DNA of 64,000 nucleotides, taken from NCBI GenBank assembly GCA_035541895.1, contig DATKMK010000098.1, positions 68,037-132,036 of the forward strand. Direction: 5' to 3'. Origin of the DNA: DATKMK01 sp035541895 (lineage in GTDB: Bacteria > Desulfobacterota > Binatia > HRBIN30 > JACQVA1). Position numbers and translations under genes: made by a program. Of this stretch, positions 27,553 through 36,213 are shown piece after piece. The notes under the pieces were generated by a model that was not told the DNA's origin, did not search any database, and was given only the letters and a program-made list of their open reading frames with translations. Each line of letters opens with the position of its first letter. The first letter of the stretch is position 1.

Positions 27553-28599
27553 TCACCCGCCGCGGGCGCGGCGCGTGGGTTTTGAGGGCCGCGCGTCGGT
27601 ATCGTGCGACTCGTCGAGCAGGGCGAGCAGGCGCCGCGCGGCTTCAGTCGGCGTCAGTCGCGCCGCCGCGACGGCGGCTTCCATGTCGGGCAGCAGATGC
27701 CGTACGTCATCGCGCGCCAGGAAGTGCTGCTTCAACCCGTCGTCGACCATGTTCCAGAACCAAGTGTGTTGCTGCGAGCGCCGCTTGCGATCGAGCTCGC
27801 CGCTGGCGCCGAGGATGGCGCGGTAGTCCTCGATGATTGCCCACACGCGATCCATGCCGTCGCTCTGGAGGCCGCTGACGGTGACGACCGGCGGATCCCA
27901 GTTGGCGCTGGTGTGACGAAATAAGTTGAGCGCGGCGCGATACTGCGCCGCCGCTTGTACGGCGTGCTCGATGTTGTCGCCGTCCGCCTTGTTGATCGCC
28001 AGCGCGTCGGCCAATTCGAGGATGCCCTTCTTGATGCCCTGCAACTCATCGCCAGCGCCGGCGAGCATGAGCACGAGAAAGAAGTCGACCATCGACGCGA
28101 CGGCATACTCGGATTGGCCCACGCCGACGGTTTCGACGAGCACGACGTCGTAACCCGCAGCCTCGCACACCAGCATCGCCTCGCGCGTGCGCCGTGCCAC
28201 GCCGCCGAGCGAGCCGCCCGACGGGCTCGGCCGGATGAACGCCTCGGATGCAGCCGACAGACGCGGCATCCGCGTCTTGTCGCCGAGAATGCTGCCGCCG
28301 GTACGCGCGCTTGACGGGTCGACCGCCAACACCGCGACGCGTTTGCCGAGACCGATCAGATAGAGACCGAACGCTTCGATGAACGTGCTTTTGCCGACTC
28401 CCGGCACGCCGCTGATGCCGATGCGTGCGGCGTGTCCGGTGTGTGGCAGCAACAGTTCCAACAGTCGCTGGGCCGACTGTTGATGGTCCGCCCGGCTGCT
28501 TTCGACCAGGGTGATGGCTTTGGCTAAAGCGCGGCGATGGCCGGTGTGCACATCGGTCGCGAGCGCTTCGACCGGCGAAGCTTGACTCGCACGGGTCAT
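27553..28599 (-). CDS. meaB: Methylmalonyl-CoA mutase chaperone GTPase MeaB
   Basis: 348 residues, a G3E P-loop GTPase that loads and protects the adenosylcobalamin cofactor of methylmalonyl-CoA mutase. Walker A is GVPGVGKS (64-71), followed by VAVLAVDPSS, DKTRMPRLS, VETVGVGQSE and the base-specificity NKADGDN. The C-terminal extension is Arg/Pro-rich. It lies directly downstream of the mutase gene; the 102-base gap is almost entirely filled by an inverted decamer repeat element. This repeat ends 3 bases before the ATG, so the ribosome binding site must lie within it. Confidence 0.96.
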   Translation of the reverse strand: MTRASQASPVEALATDVHTGHRRALAKAITLVESSRADHQQSAQRLLELLLPHTGHAARIGISGVPGVGKSTFIEAFGLYLIGLGKRVAVLAVDPSSARTGGSILGDKTRMPRLSAASEAFIRPSPSGGSLGGVARRTREAMLVCEAAGYDVVLVETVGVGQSEYAVASMVDFFLVLMLAGAGDELQGIKKGILELADALAINKADGDNIEHAVQAAAQYRAALNLFRHTSANWDPPVVTVSGLQSDGMDRVWAIIEDYRAILGASGELDRKRRSQQHTWFWNMVDDGLKQHFLARDDVRHLLPDMEAAVAAARLTPTEAARRLLALLDESHDTDARPSKPTRRARGG

Positions 28600-28601
28600 A
28601 C

Positions 28602-28692
28602 GAAACCACCGATGAACACCGACGGACGCAGATCCGACTCGCGTCGCAGCGTGTCAGTCAATCCGTGTGCATCCGTGTCCATCTGTGGTTTC
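28602..28692. repeat. Inverted pair of degenerate 10-bp tandem arrays between the mutase gene and meaB
   Basis: The left arm 28602-28639 and the right arm 28656-28692 are imperfect reverse complements (about three quarters identical) around a 16-base loop. Each arm is itself a degenerate decamer repeat, for example ATCCGTGTGC then ATCCGTGTCC then ATCTGTGG. The element occupies the whole gap between the mutase stop (28702) and the meaB start (28599). An 18-base core (GAAACCACAGATGGACAC, here in reverse complement at 28675-28692) recurs exactly at 43036-43053. Confidence 0.88.
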
Positions 28693-28701
28693 AAATCCGC
28701 T

Positions 28702-30876
28702 TCATGCGTTGGCCGCGCGGGCTTCGCTGGCGTGGGTTGCGCCGATCAACGCCAACACTTTGCGCGCCGCCTTCGGGATCTGTGTGCCGGGACCGAAGAT
28801 GGCCTTGACCCCGGCCTTTTCGAGGAAGGGATAGTCCTTTGAAGGAATGATGCCGCCGACGGTGACGACGATGTCACCGGCACCGAGACTCTCGAGTTCC
28901 TTGATCAGTTGCGGCACCAGCGTCTTGTGTCCGCCGGACTGGGTGGAGACGCCGACGACGTGGACATCATTCTCGACCGCCTGGCGTGCGACTTCCCCGG
29001 GCGTCTGGAAGAGCGTGCCCACGTCGACGTCGAAGCCGAGGTCGGCGAACGCCGTGGCGATGACCTTGGCGCCGCGGTCGTGACCGTCTTGCCCCACTTT
29101 GGCAACCAACATGCGCGGCCGGCGGCCGTGCTCAGCCGCGAAGCGGCTCACTTCGGCTTGAATCTCCTGCCAGCCCTCGTCCTTGGCGTACTGGCCGCCG
29201 TAGACGCCCGAGATCGAACGAACCTGGGCGTGGTAGCGTCCCCAAACCTTCTCCAATGCGTCGGAGATTTCTCCGACCGATGCGCGAGCGCGCGCGGCGT
29301 CGATCGCGAGGGCGAGGACGTTCCCGGTGCCGCTCTCCGCCGCACGGGTCAGCGCATCGAGCGCGGCGCGCACCTTCGCCGCGTCGCGGGTTTCGCGAAT
29401 CCGCTTCAACCGCGCCACCTGCGCTTCGCACACGGCGGTGTTGTCGATCTCACGGGTGTCGATCTCAGGTTCCTCGGCGAGTTGGAACTTGTTGACGCCA
29501 ACGACGATATCCTCGCCGCGGTCGATCCGCGCTTGGCGCCGCGCGGCGGTCTCCTCGATGCGGAGCTTCGGCATGCCGGCTTCGATGGCCTTGGTCATGC
29601 CGCCCATCTTCTCGACTTCGTCGATGATGCCGAGTGCCTTGCGTGCGAGCGCATGCGTCAGGGATTCCATAAAGTACGAGCCGCCCCACGGATCGACAAC
29701 CTTCGGGATGCCGGTCTCGAGTTGCAAAATGAGTTGCGTGTTGCGGGCGACGCGCGCCGACGCATCGGTCGGCAACGCGATCGCTTCGTCGAACGAGTTG
29801 GTGTGCAGGCTCTGGGTCCCCCCGAACACCGCAGCCATGGCCTCGACCGTGGTGCGGATGATGTTGTTGAACGGGTCTTGCTCGGTGAGGCTGGCACCCG
29901 AGGTCTGGCAGTGCGTCCGCAGCATCAGCGAGTTCTGCTGCTTGGGATTGAAGTGCTTCTTCACCAGGGTGGCCCACAACAGCCGCGCCGCGCGCAGCTT
30001 GGCCACTTCCATGTAGAAGTTCATGCCGATGGCGAAGAAGAACGACAGCCGGCCGGCGAAGGCGTCGATGTCGAGCCCTTTTGAGAGCGCGGCGCGAACG
30101 TATTCGAGGCCGTCGGCGATGGTGAACGCGAGTTCGAGGTCGCACGTCGCGCCGGCTTCTTGCATGTGGTAGCCGGAGATCGAAATCGAGTTGAACTTCG
30201 GCATCTCCTTGCTGGTGTACTCGATGATGTCGGCGACGATGCGCATCGACGGCTTTGGCGGATAGATATACGTATTGCGCACCATGAACTCTTTGAGGAT
30301 GTCATTCTGAATCGTGCCGGTGAGCTTGGCCCGCGGCACACCTTGCTCCTCGCCGGCGACGATGAAGTTGGCGAGCACCGGCAGCACGGCGCCGTTCATG
30401 GTCATCGACACCGACATCTTGTCGAGCGGCACGCCGTCGAACAGGATCTTCATGTCCTCGACCGAGTCGATGGCGACCCCGGCTTTGCCGACGTCACCGA
30501 CGACGCGCGGATGGTCGCTGTCGTAGCCCCGGTGAGTCGCGAGGTCGAAGGCGACGGACAGGCCCATCTGCCCCGCGGCGAGATTGGCGCGGTAGAAGGC
30601 GTTGGATTCTTCGGCGGTCGAGAAGCCGGCGTACTGGCGAATCGTCCACGGCTGACCGGCATACATGGTCGAGCGCGGGCCTCTGATGAACGGGAACGCT
30701 CCCGGGATGGTGTCTGCGAAGTCGAGGTCGGCGACGTCGGCCGCGGTGTAGAGCGGCTTGAGATCCAACCCCTCGGGCGTGTGCCAAGTCAGGTCGTCGG
30801 GGTCTTTGCCCTTGCGTTCTTTGGTCGCGAGCTGACGCCAGACGCTGAGGTCGGCTCGGTCGCTTGTCTTCGCCAT
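28702..30876 (-). CDS. Methylmalonyl-CoA mutase, single-chain catalytic subunit
   Basis: 724 residues containing both the TIM-barrel substrate domain and the C-terminal B12 domain. It interconverts (R)-methylmalonyl-CoA and succinyl-CoA using adenosylcobalamin. Signs are LYTAADV, FPFIRGPRSTMYAGQPWTIRQYAG, SISGYHMQEAGA and the cobalamin motif KVGQDGHDRGAK (lower axial His near residue 600), followed by GGHKTLVPQL and VTVGGIIPSKD. It runs with meaB and an acyl-CoA ligase and would work in propionate assimilation or, with the methylsuccinyl-CoA dehydrogenase-like gene at 58676, in an ethylmalonyl-CoA-type pathway. The mutated substrate-pocket residues of isobutyryl- or ethylmalonyl-CoA mutases were not checked. 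Confidence 0.94.
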   Translation of the reverse strand: MAKTSDRADLSVWRQLATKERKGKDPDDLTWHTPEGLDLKPLYTAADVADLDFADTIPGAFPFIRGPRSTMYAGQPWTIRQYAGFSTAEESNAFYRANLAAGQMGLSVAFDLATHRGYDSDHPRVVGDVGKAGVAIDSVEDMKILFDGVPLDKMSVSMTMNGAVLPVLANFIVAGEEQGVPRAKLTGTIQNDILKEFMVRNTYIYPPKPSMRIVADIIEYTSKEMPKFNSISISGYHMQEAGATCDLELAFTIADGLEYVRAALSKGLDIDAFAGRLSFFFAIGMNFYMEVAKLRAARLLWATLVKKHFNPKQQNSLMLRTHCQTSGASLTEQDPFNNIIRTTVEAMAAVFGGTQSLHTNSFDEAIALPTDASARVARNTQLILQLETGIPKVVDPWGGSYFMESLTHALARKALGIIDEVEKMGGMTKAIEAGMPKLRIEETAARRQARIDRGEDIVVGVNKFQLAEEPEIDTREIDNTAVCEAQVARLKRIRETRDAAKVRAALDALTRAAESGTGNVLALAIDAARARASVGEISDALEKVWGRYHAQVRSISGVYGGQYAKDEGWQEIQAEVSRFAAEHGRRPRMLVAKVGQDGHDRGAKVIATAFADLGFDVDVGTLFQTPGEVARQAVENDVHVVGVSTQSGGHKTLVPQLIKELESLGAGDIVVTVGGIIPSKDYPFLEKAGVKAIFGPGTQIPKAARKVLALIGATHASEARAANA

Positions 30877-31002
30877 CAGTTGACTCCTTTGATGAACCCG
30901 CCGCCTGGCGAGAATCGCAAGAAGATTATCAATTCTCCGCCCAGGTGCAACGTCAGGAGCCAGGCCGTGGTGTTTCCGTCTGACCCTGCTGACGGCGCTG
31001 GA

Positions 31003-31974
31003 TCACGGGCCGAAGATCAGTGACCCCGTGAGGACAATGTCCGTTTCGGTCAGGACACCGTCGCCATCAGCGTCATCGCCGCGGCACGGGGCGCGTCCGC
31101 CGGTCGTGAGCAACAAGAGTTCGCCGGTGAGGTCTGCGGCGCCTACCTCGCCGTCACAATTCGCATCGCCGGGAGTGGCGAGCGCGATCGTTGCCGTCGG
31201 CGATGGCGTAATCGTGGTGCTTGCCGACGGTGTAAACGTTGCGGGTGGAACACTGGGCGTACCGGTTGGTGTTGCGATGGGAGGAGAGGTCGACACGGTG
31301 GCACTGGGCGAGGCGGTGAGCGAGGCGCTCGGTGTCGGTGTACGCGTCGCCGTCGCCGCCAACGTGGGTGTTTCCGAAGCTGTGCTGGTTCGCGTGGCCG
31401 CCAGCGTGGCGGTGGTCGTTGCTGTGGATGGCAGAATCGACGGTGTCAACGTGCCCGTTGGCGCGCCGGTCTGGCTCGGTGTCGCAGACGGAGTTGGTGA
31501 CGCCATCGATGTGGTCGTCGTTGTAGGTGTCGGACCGGCGTTGGGCGGCGTTGCAGTAGGCAGCGCGATGGACGTCGGAGTCCCAACACCCGCGACGGTG
31601 AGCGGGCAACTCACCGTCGTGCTTTGTCCGGCGATCCTGGCGGTGATGAGCAGGTCGCCTGGTGGAAACGGTGCACCGGTCAGGTGCGTCAGCGTTCGCT
31701 CGGGCAGGGCGATATTCAGCGAGGTCGAGTCATTGAACTTTTGGTTGAAGGCGTTGGTTTCAGTGATCTGCACGACGACGCCTCCGGTTGCGGGCAAATC
31801 CGTGGCGCGCACGATGAGTTCGACAGTGGCCCCCACAACCACGCCGGGGCCGCACCCCTGCGGAGTGGTGATGTCGAGGACCGGCTGAGCCCAAGCGAGC
31901 CTGCATTGAACGATGGCCAGCGTCGATGCAACCAACAGCATCGTCAGCGGCTGGCGGGCGTCGATCGTGCGCAT
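31003..31974 (-). CDS. Secreted protein with Thr/Pro-rich linker and dockerin-like EF-hand tail
   Basis: 323 residues. An N-terminal signal peptide (LTMLLVASTLAIVQCRLAWAQ, cleavage at AWA-QP) is followed by a small beta-type domain (residues about 31-130). A long low-complexity Ser/Thr/Ala/Pro linker (about 131-265) comes next. The C-terminus has two calcium-loop-like segments, DANCDGEVGAADL and DADGDGVLTETDI, as in type I dockerins. The function of the N-terminal domain is unknown. It has the same linker-plus-EF-hand layout as the beta-helix protein at 44601, suggesting a shared surface or secretion system. No cohesin was seen. Confidence 0.72.
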   Translation of the reverse strand: MRTIDARQPLTMLLVASTLAIVQCRLAWAQPVLDITTPQGCGPGVVVGATVELIVRATDLPATGGVVVQITETNAFNQKFNDSTSLNIALPERTLTHLTGAPFPPGDLLITARIAGQSTTVSCPLTVAGVGTPTSIALPTATPPNAGPTPTTTTTSMASPTPSATPSQTGAPTGTLTPSILPSTATTTATLAATRTSTASETPTLAATATRTPTPSASLTASPSATVSTSPPIATPTGTPSVPPATFTPSASTTITPSPTATIALATPGDANCDGEVGAADLTGELLLLTTGGRAPCRGDDADGDGVLTETDIVLTGSLIFGP

Positions 31975-32005
31975 GGCTCGACCTGATTCGAACTGGCAAC
32001 TGTGG

Positions 32006-32506
32006 TCAGACGTCTCCCAACTTCCGCGACAGATCGACCTCGCGCATCGTCGTGACGGCGAAGACGAGGAGGATCCCGGCTTCGTCGAGGAAACGGGTCT
32101 GCACGAACCGCAGCCGGCCCCGCGATTTGATCAGCTCACTCTCCATCACGAAGCGCGGGCCGAGCACGGGTTCGAAGTAATCGATGCGCATGTTGGTAGT
32201 GGCCAGCCAATGACGCGGCGAGCCCGGGGCTTCGCCGGCGCGCACGGTGAATAGCGCGACCATGTCGACATAGGTCGGCGTGAAGCCGCCGAAGAGCTGG
32301 CCGCGGGGATTCTTCACGTGAGCCGGCACGTGCGCGTCGATGCGCAAAAACCCCTTGCGGCGCTCGGTGACGACCCAGTCGTAGGCTTCGAGGAAATCGC
32401 CGGCGGGATGCCCGCGGCCGACAAGGCGCGACGCGTCGCTCGGCCACCACGGTCGGCGGGTCAGGTTGGGCTCGGCATCGCCCGGGCCGTTACGCTCGCC
32501 GCTCAA
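32006..32506 (-). CDS. PaaI-like hotdog-fold thioesterase
   Basis: About 166 residues. The hotdog core is PRGQLFGGFTPTYVDMVALFTVRA (the helix that normally carries HGG-D), TTNMRIDYFEPVLGP and ESELIKSRGRLRFVQTRFLDE. It probably hydrolyses an acyl-CoA made by the adjacent ligase. The usual His-Gly-Gly is replaced by LFGGF, so the catalytic residue is uncertain. No in-frame ATG exists near the domain; the TTG at 32504-32506 with AAGGA upstream is chosen, overlapping the ferredoxin gene by 17 bases. An earlier start at 32563 would overlap the ferredoxin much further. Confidence 0.7.
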   Translation of the reverse strand: MSGERNGPGDAEPNLTRRPWWPSDASRLVGRGHPAGDFLEAYDWVVTERRKGFLRIDAHVPAHVKNPRGQLFGGFTPTYVDMVALFTVRAGEAPGSPRHWLATTNMRIDYFEPVLGPRFVMESELIKSRGRLRFVQTRFLDEAGILLVFAVTTMREVDLSRKLGDV

Positions 32507-32735
32507 GCACTTCCTTGTCGCCGTAGAGCCGCTTGACGCGCACACTGCCGGGATTGCCGACACTCAAGCACAGCTCGCACAAGGTGCACTCGTCGAGATT
32601 CTTATCGACGATCTGCAGCCCGCCGTCGTTGGCCTGGGCGAAGATGTTCACCGGGCACACCTCGACCAACTTCTTCACCAGCGCCGCGTCCTTCGCGACC
32701 GCCGGGCTTACTTCGACTTCAATGAACAGGGCCAT
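32490..32735 (-). CDS. Small [4Fe-4S] ferredoxin-like protein
   Basis: 81 residues with Cys27 in VCPVNIF and Cys50, Cys53 and Cys56 in ECTLCELC. Together these can bind a single [4Fe-4S] cluster; the second cluster of a classic bacterial ferredoxin is absent. The spacing is close to FixX-type ferredoxins that work with electron-transfer flavoprotein dehydrogenases. The ATG at 32733-32735 follows the SucCD-like genes after a 104-base gap filled by a heptamer array. Its job beside an acyl-CoA ligase is unclear. Confidence 0.82.
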   Translation of the reverse strand: MALFIEVEVSPAVAKDAALVKKLVEVCPVNIFAQANDGGLQIVDKNLDECTLCELCLSVGNPGSVRVKRLYGDKEVLERRA

Positions 32736-32748
32736 GTCTCTACTCCAG

Positions 32749-32840
32749 TGCGGAATGCGGAGTTCGGAATGCGGAATCGACTCCGGACGGTCACGGTATG
32801 GTTCTCCGTATTCCGCACTCCCCATTCCGCGTTCCGCATT
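32749..32840. repeat. Inverted pair of degenerate 7-bp tandem arrays between the SucD-like and ferredoxin genes
   Basis: The left arm (32749-32776) is TGCGGAA, TGCGGAG, TTCGGAA, TGCGGAA, and the right arm (32806-32840) is CCGTATT, CCGCACT, CCCCATT, CCGCGTT, CCGCATT, the reverse complement of the same unit. About 29 bases separate the arms. The last base of the right arm is the first base of the SucD-like stop codon (32840-32842), so the array is flush with the gene end. It can fold into an imperfect hairpin. Confidence 0.9.
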
Positions 32841-33736
32841 CAGGTGAGTCGCTTGCGAACGAGCGCCGGAATGTCTTCGATGCGTTCGGCGATCGAGATG
32901 CCGGCGGACTCCAGCCGCTTGATTTTCTCGGCGGTGGTATCGGCTTTGCCCTCGACGATGGTACCGGCGTGACCGAAGCGCATGCCGGGCATCTCGTCCA
33001 TGAACCGCCCGGCCATGAAGGCGATGATCGGCAGCCGCGACTTCTTTTCGACCACGTGGCGGGCGAGCTCGGCTTCCATGCGCCCACCCGGCTCGCAGTA
33101 GATCACGATGGCCTTGGTCTCGGGATCGGCTTCGTAGAGCGGCATGAGATCGGCGTAGGTCGAGCCGATGACGGCATCGCCGCCGATCGAGACAGCCGTC
33201 GACTGGCCCAGTCCGGCCGCGGTCAGCGTGTTGCACATCTCGGTGGTCATGCCGCCGGAGCGCGACATCACGCCGATCGGTCCTTTCTTGAACGCCTTCT
33301 TCGCGTCAACCGCTCGGCCGCCGAGGCCGCCCATCTTGGCTTCGTCGGGCGAGAGCACGCCGAGGCAATTGGGGCCGATGATGCGCGCGCCGCGTAGTCG
33401 CGCCAGCTCGACCATCTGCGCGACCTCGAAGCGCGGAATACGCTCGGTGACGACGACGATGATCTTGATACCGGCTTCGATCGCCTCGTACACCGCATCG
33501 CGTGTGAACGCCGGCGGCACTGCGACGACCGATCCGTCGACGTGGGTCTTCGCCGTGACCTGCTTCACGGTGTCGTACACCGGAATGCCGTAGACATCGC
33601 GACCGCCGCGTCCGGGCGTCACGCCGCCGACGACTTTCGATCCGTAGTCGAGACACTCGCGGCTCATGTTCACCGCTTCGCGGCCGGTGATGCCTTGAAT
33701 GACGAAGGTGGTGTCCTTGGTGATGAGGATGGACAT
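32840..33736 (-). CDS. Succinyl-CoA ligase alpha-subunit-like protein (ADP-forming acyl-CoA synthetase)
   Basis: 298 residues, full length for SucD. The CoA-binding N-terminal half has QGITGREA and GGVTPGRGG, and the phosphohistidine loop is FGHAGTIVEG with His256. VMSRSGGMTTEM matches the family SRSGTLTYE with substitutions, so it diverges from housekeeping SucD and may prefer another acid (for example malate or another dicarboxylate). It pairs with the upstream beta-subunit-like gene (3-base gap). The two make an acyl-CoA from acid, CoA and ATP, or conserve energy from thioester cleavage. Confidence 0.88.
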   Translation of the reverse strand: MSILITKDTTFVIQGITGREAVNMSRECLDYGSKVVGGVTPGRGGRDVYGIPVYDTVKQVTAKTHVDGSVVAVPPAFTRDAVYEAIEAGIKIIVVVTERIPRFEVAQMVELARLRGARIIGPNCLGVLSPDEAKMGGLGGRAVDAKKAFKKGPIGVMSRSGGMTTEMCNTLTAAGLGQSTAVSIGGDAVIGSTYADLMPLYEADPETKAIVIYCEPGGRMEAELARHVVEKKSRLPIIAFMAGRFMDEMPGMRFGHAGTIVEGKADTTAEKIKRLESAGISIAERIEDIPALVRKRLT

Positions 33737-33739
33737 CGC

Positions 33740-34948
33740 TCAGGCCCCCCTCATCTTGGCGACCGCACGGCCGGCGGCTTCGTACATCGACACGGAACGA
33801 TCGCAGTACTCGACACCGTAGTGCTTGAGGATCTTGAAACCCTCGGTTTCCCAGGAGCCCGGGATGCGGAAGATGGCGATCTTTTCGGACGGTTGGTAAC
33901 CCGACTCGACGACGCCCTTGATCACGCCGCGGGCGACGATGTCGACGCGCGTGTTCGAGACCACGTTCATCATCACCGCGATCTTCTTCACGCCCGGTTT
34001 CGCGAGAATCAGCTTGGTCAGCTCGCAGGCCTTGGTGACACTGGGGTTGCCGCCGATCTCGCAGTAGTTGGCCGGCCGACCGCCGTGCTTGCGGATGGCG
34101 TCGAACAGCGTCAGCGATCCACCGCCGGCGCCGATAACCAGACCGAGATCGCCGTCGAACTCGACGACATTGCCGGCCACGCCGCGGTGATCGGCGGCGT
34201 CGACCGCGGCGCCTTTGATTTCGAATTCCGTCGGCGGTCGCGCCTGGCGCTTCTCCTCCGGATCGATGCCGAGTTCCTTGAGGATCGCCTTTTGACTGCC
34301 GCGCGCGTCATCTTCCATATCGACATGACCGTCGAGACAGACGAAACGTCCGTCGGCCAGTTTGGCGAGCGGATTGATCTCGGCGAGCGTGAGCCCGTAG
34401 GTGACGAAGATGCGAGCCAACGCGGCCGCGATTTGGGTCAGGCGATTGAGATCAGTGTCGCTGATCTTCAGCGAGGCGATCAGTTCTTTCGCCATGAAGT
34501 CGGAGAACGGAAGCAAGGTGGAGAAATTGCGCTTGGCGATATGTTCGGGATGCTTCTCCGCCACTTCTTCGATGTCGATGCCGCCCATATCGCTGCAGAT
34601 CATCACCGGCAACCGCGCCACGCCGTCCCAGGTAACGCCGATGTAGTACTCTTGCGCCACCGGCGCGCGGCCTTCGACCAACACGCCGCGCGGCGCGTGG
34701 CCGTTGATGATCAGGGCGAGAATCTTCTTGGCGGCGTCGGCCGCCTGCGCCGGCGTATCGGCGAATAGCACGCCGCCGGCCTTCATCCGTCCGCCGGTGA
34801 GCACCTGCGATTTCAAGACGACCGACCCCGCGATCTCGGCGGCGATCGCCTTGGCGTCATCCGGCGTGCGCGCGATCTTCGATCCGGTCGGCAGCGGAAT
34901 TCCGTGCTTGCCGAACAGCCGTTTCGATTCGAATTCGTAAAAGCGCAT
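33740..34948 (-). CDS. Succinyl-CoA ligase beta-subunit-like protein
   Basis: 402 residues with the ATP-grasp domain of SucC (LTGGRMKAGGV, AEINPLAKL, FVCLDGHVDMEDDA) and the C-terminal CoA-ligase domain (GAGGGSLTLFDAI, YCEIGGNPS, VMMNVVSNTRVD). The N-terminus MRFYEFESKRLFGKHGIPLP resembles malate-CoA ligase and other SucC paralogues. It is the first gene of the operon SucC-like, SucD-like, ferredoxin, thioesterase. The ATG at 34946-34948 is 109 bases from the divergent thiolase start. Confidence 0.88.
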   Translation of the reverse strand: MRFYEFESKRLFGKHGIPLPTGSKIARTPDDAKAIAAEIAGSVVLKSQVLTGGRMKAGGVLFADTPAQAADAAKKILALIINGHAPRGVLVEGRAPVAQEYYIGVTWDGVARLPVMICSDMGGIDIEEVAEKHPEHIAKRNFSTLLPFSDFMAKELIASLKISDTDLNRLTQIAAALARIFVTYGLTLAEINPLAKLADGRFVCLDGHVDMEDDARGSQKAILKELGIDPEEKRQARPPTEFEIKGAAVDAADHRGVAGNVVEFDGDLGLVIGAGGGSLTLFDAIRKHGGRPANYCEIGGNPSVTKACELTKLILAKPGVKKIAVMMNVVSNTRVDIVARGVIKGVVESGYQPSEKIAIFRIPGSWETEGFKILKHYGVEYCDRSVSMYEAAGRAVAKMRGA

Positions 34949-35054
34949 GGGGCAGGGCGCTACTATCTTCGCTGCGAAAGGTCAACTGAGCTGTGCCACG
35001 CTGCTGTTCCATCTCGGCGACGAATTTGCCAAGCTGCGCGGCGCGCTGGAGTGA
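34947..35054 (+). other. Possible 35-codon leader or remnant ORF before the thiolase gene
   Basis: An ATG at 34947 opens a 35-codon frame whose product begins MGQGATIFAAKGQLS and ends GDEFAKLRGALE before a TGA at 35052-35054, three bases before the thiolase ATG. The composition looks protein-like. Its 5' end overlaps the divergent SucC-like start codon. It could be a short coupled peptide, the tail of a lost gene, or chance. No family is recognised. Confidence 0.25.
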
Positions 35055-35057
35055 GCA

Positions 35058-36209
35058 ATGACAATCAAGGATCGCACGGCGATCGTCGGGATCGGTCAGA
35101 CGGTGTTCGGCAAAGGACTCGAAGCCAGTGAGCTGTCGCTCGCGTGTCAGGCAATCTCGATGGCGATCGACGACGCCGGGCTGCAGCCGTCCGAGGTCGA
35201 TGGGCTGGTGATGTACTCGATGGAGAACGGGCGCGAGGTCGAAGTCGCGCGCAACGTGGGATTGGGCGACATCACGTACTTCGGCGAGATCGGCTACGGC
35301 GGCGGCGCCGGCTGCGGCGCGGTCGGACATGCGGCGATGGCGGTGGCGACCGGCCAATGCCGAGTCGCGGTGGCGTGGCGAGCACGCAAGCGTTCCGCCA
35401 AGGGCAGTCGGCCGTGGGCCAACGTCAACGCGCGCCTTGGCGGCGCGCAGCAGTGGACGCGCCCCTTCGGTTTGCTCCGACCGGTCGACGAGATCGCGAT
35501 GCTGGCGCGGCGCTACATGCACGAATTCGGTTGCACCCGCGATCATCTCGCCAACGTCGCGCTGGCATTTCGCAAGCACGCCAATCGCAACCCGGTTGCG
35601 ACGATGTACGAGAAGAAGCTGACGCGCGAGGACTACATGAAGGCGCGGTGGATCTCCGAGCCGTTGTGCCTGTTCGACAATTGCCTCGAAACCGACGGCG
35701 CGCTGGCAGTGGTGATCGTGTCGGCGGAACGTGCGCGCGATCTCAAGCCGCGACCGGCGTACATTCATTCGTTCGCGCAAAGCATTCCACGGCAGCATCA
35801 AGTGATGACGAACTACTTCACCGAGGATCCGCTGCTGGGACCGTCGTGGGCGTGTGCGCGCTTGCTATGGCAGCATAGCGACTTTGCGCCCAAGGACGTG
35901 CCCGTGGCGCAGCTCTACGACGCGTTCAGTCCGCTGATTCCGCTGTCGCTCGAAGGCTACGGCTTCTGCGGGCGCGGCGAGGGCGCGGCGTTCACGCAAG
36001 ACGGTGCCTTGGAATGGCCGAGCGGTCGCTTGCCGACCAACACGGCGGGTGGCGGGATGTCGGAAGCCTACGTACACGGATTCAATCTCGTGCTCGAAGG
36101 CGTGCGCCAGATGCGCGGCACCTCGACGAGCCAGGTCGATGGCGCCGAGTGTTGTCTCGTGACGAGCGGCGAGGGCGTGCCGACGAGCGCGCTATTGCTG
36201 CGGAGGTAG
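35058..36209 (+). CDS. Thiolase-superfamily protein of the Ltp2/SCP2 lipid-transfer type
   Basis: 383 residues. The start IKDRTAIVGIGQTVFGK is typical of SCP2-type thiolases and Ltp2. The N-terminal active-site Cys of degradative thiolases is not evident at its usual place (GAGCGAVGHAAMAVATGQC), and the C-terminal GHP motif is absent. Both features are shared with Ltp2, a retro-aldolase that cleaves steroid side chains with a DUF35 partner. The DUF35 gene follows 4 bases later, as in ltp2-chsH2 systems. A steroid- or branched-acid-cleaving aldolase is therefore more likely than a thiolase. The ribosome binding site is GGAG at 35048-35051. Confidence 0.82.
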   Translation: MTIKDRTAIVGIGQTVFGKGLEASELSLACQAISMAIDDAGLQPSEVDGLVMYSMENGREVEVARNVGLGDITYFGEIGYGGGAGCGAVGHAAMAVATGQCRVAVAWRARKRSAKGSRPWANVNARLGGAQQWTRPFGLLRPVDEIAMLARRYMHEFGCTRDHLANVALAFRKHANRNPVATMYEKKLTREDYMKARWISEPLCLFDNCLETDGALAVVIVSAERARDLKPRPAYIHSFAQSIPRQHQVMTNYFTEDPLLGPSWACARLLWQHSDFAPKDVPVAQLYDAFSPLIPLSLEGYGFCGRGEGAAFTQDGALEWPSGRLPTNTAGGGMSEAYVHGFNLVLEGVRQMRGTSTSQVDGAECCLVTSGEGVPTSALLLRR

Positions 36210-36213
36210 AGCG

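Noticed and set aside
28602..28692. Miniature inverted-repeat transposable element
   Set aside because: Arms are decamer arrays of limited identity, no target-site duplication is seen, and other arrays with different unit sequence behave the same way, so transposition is not supported.
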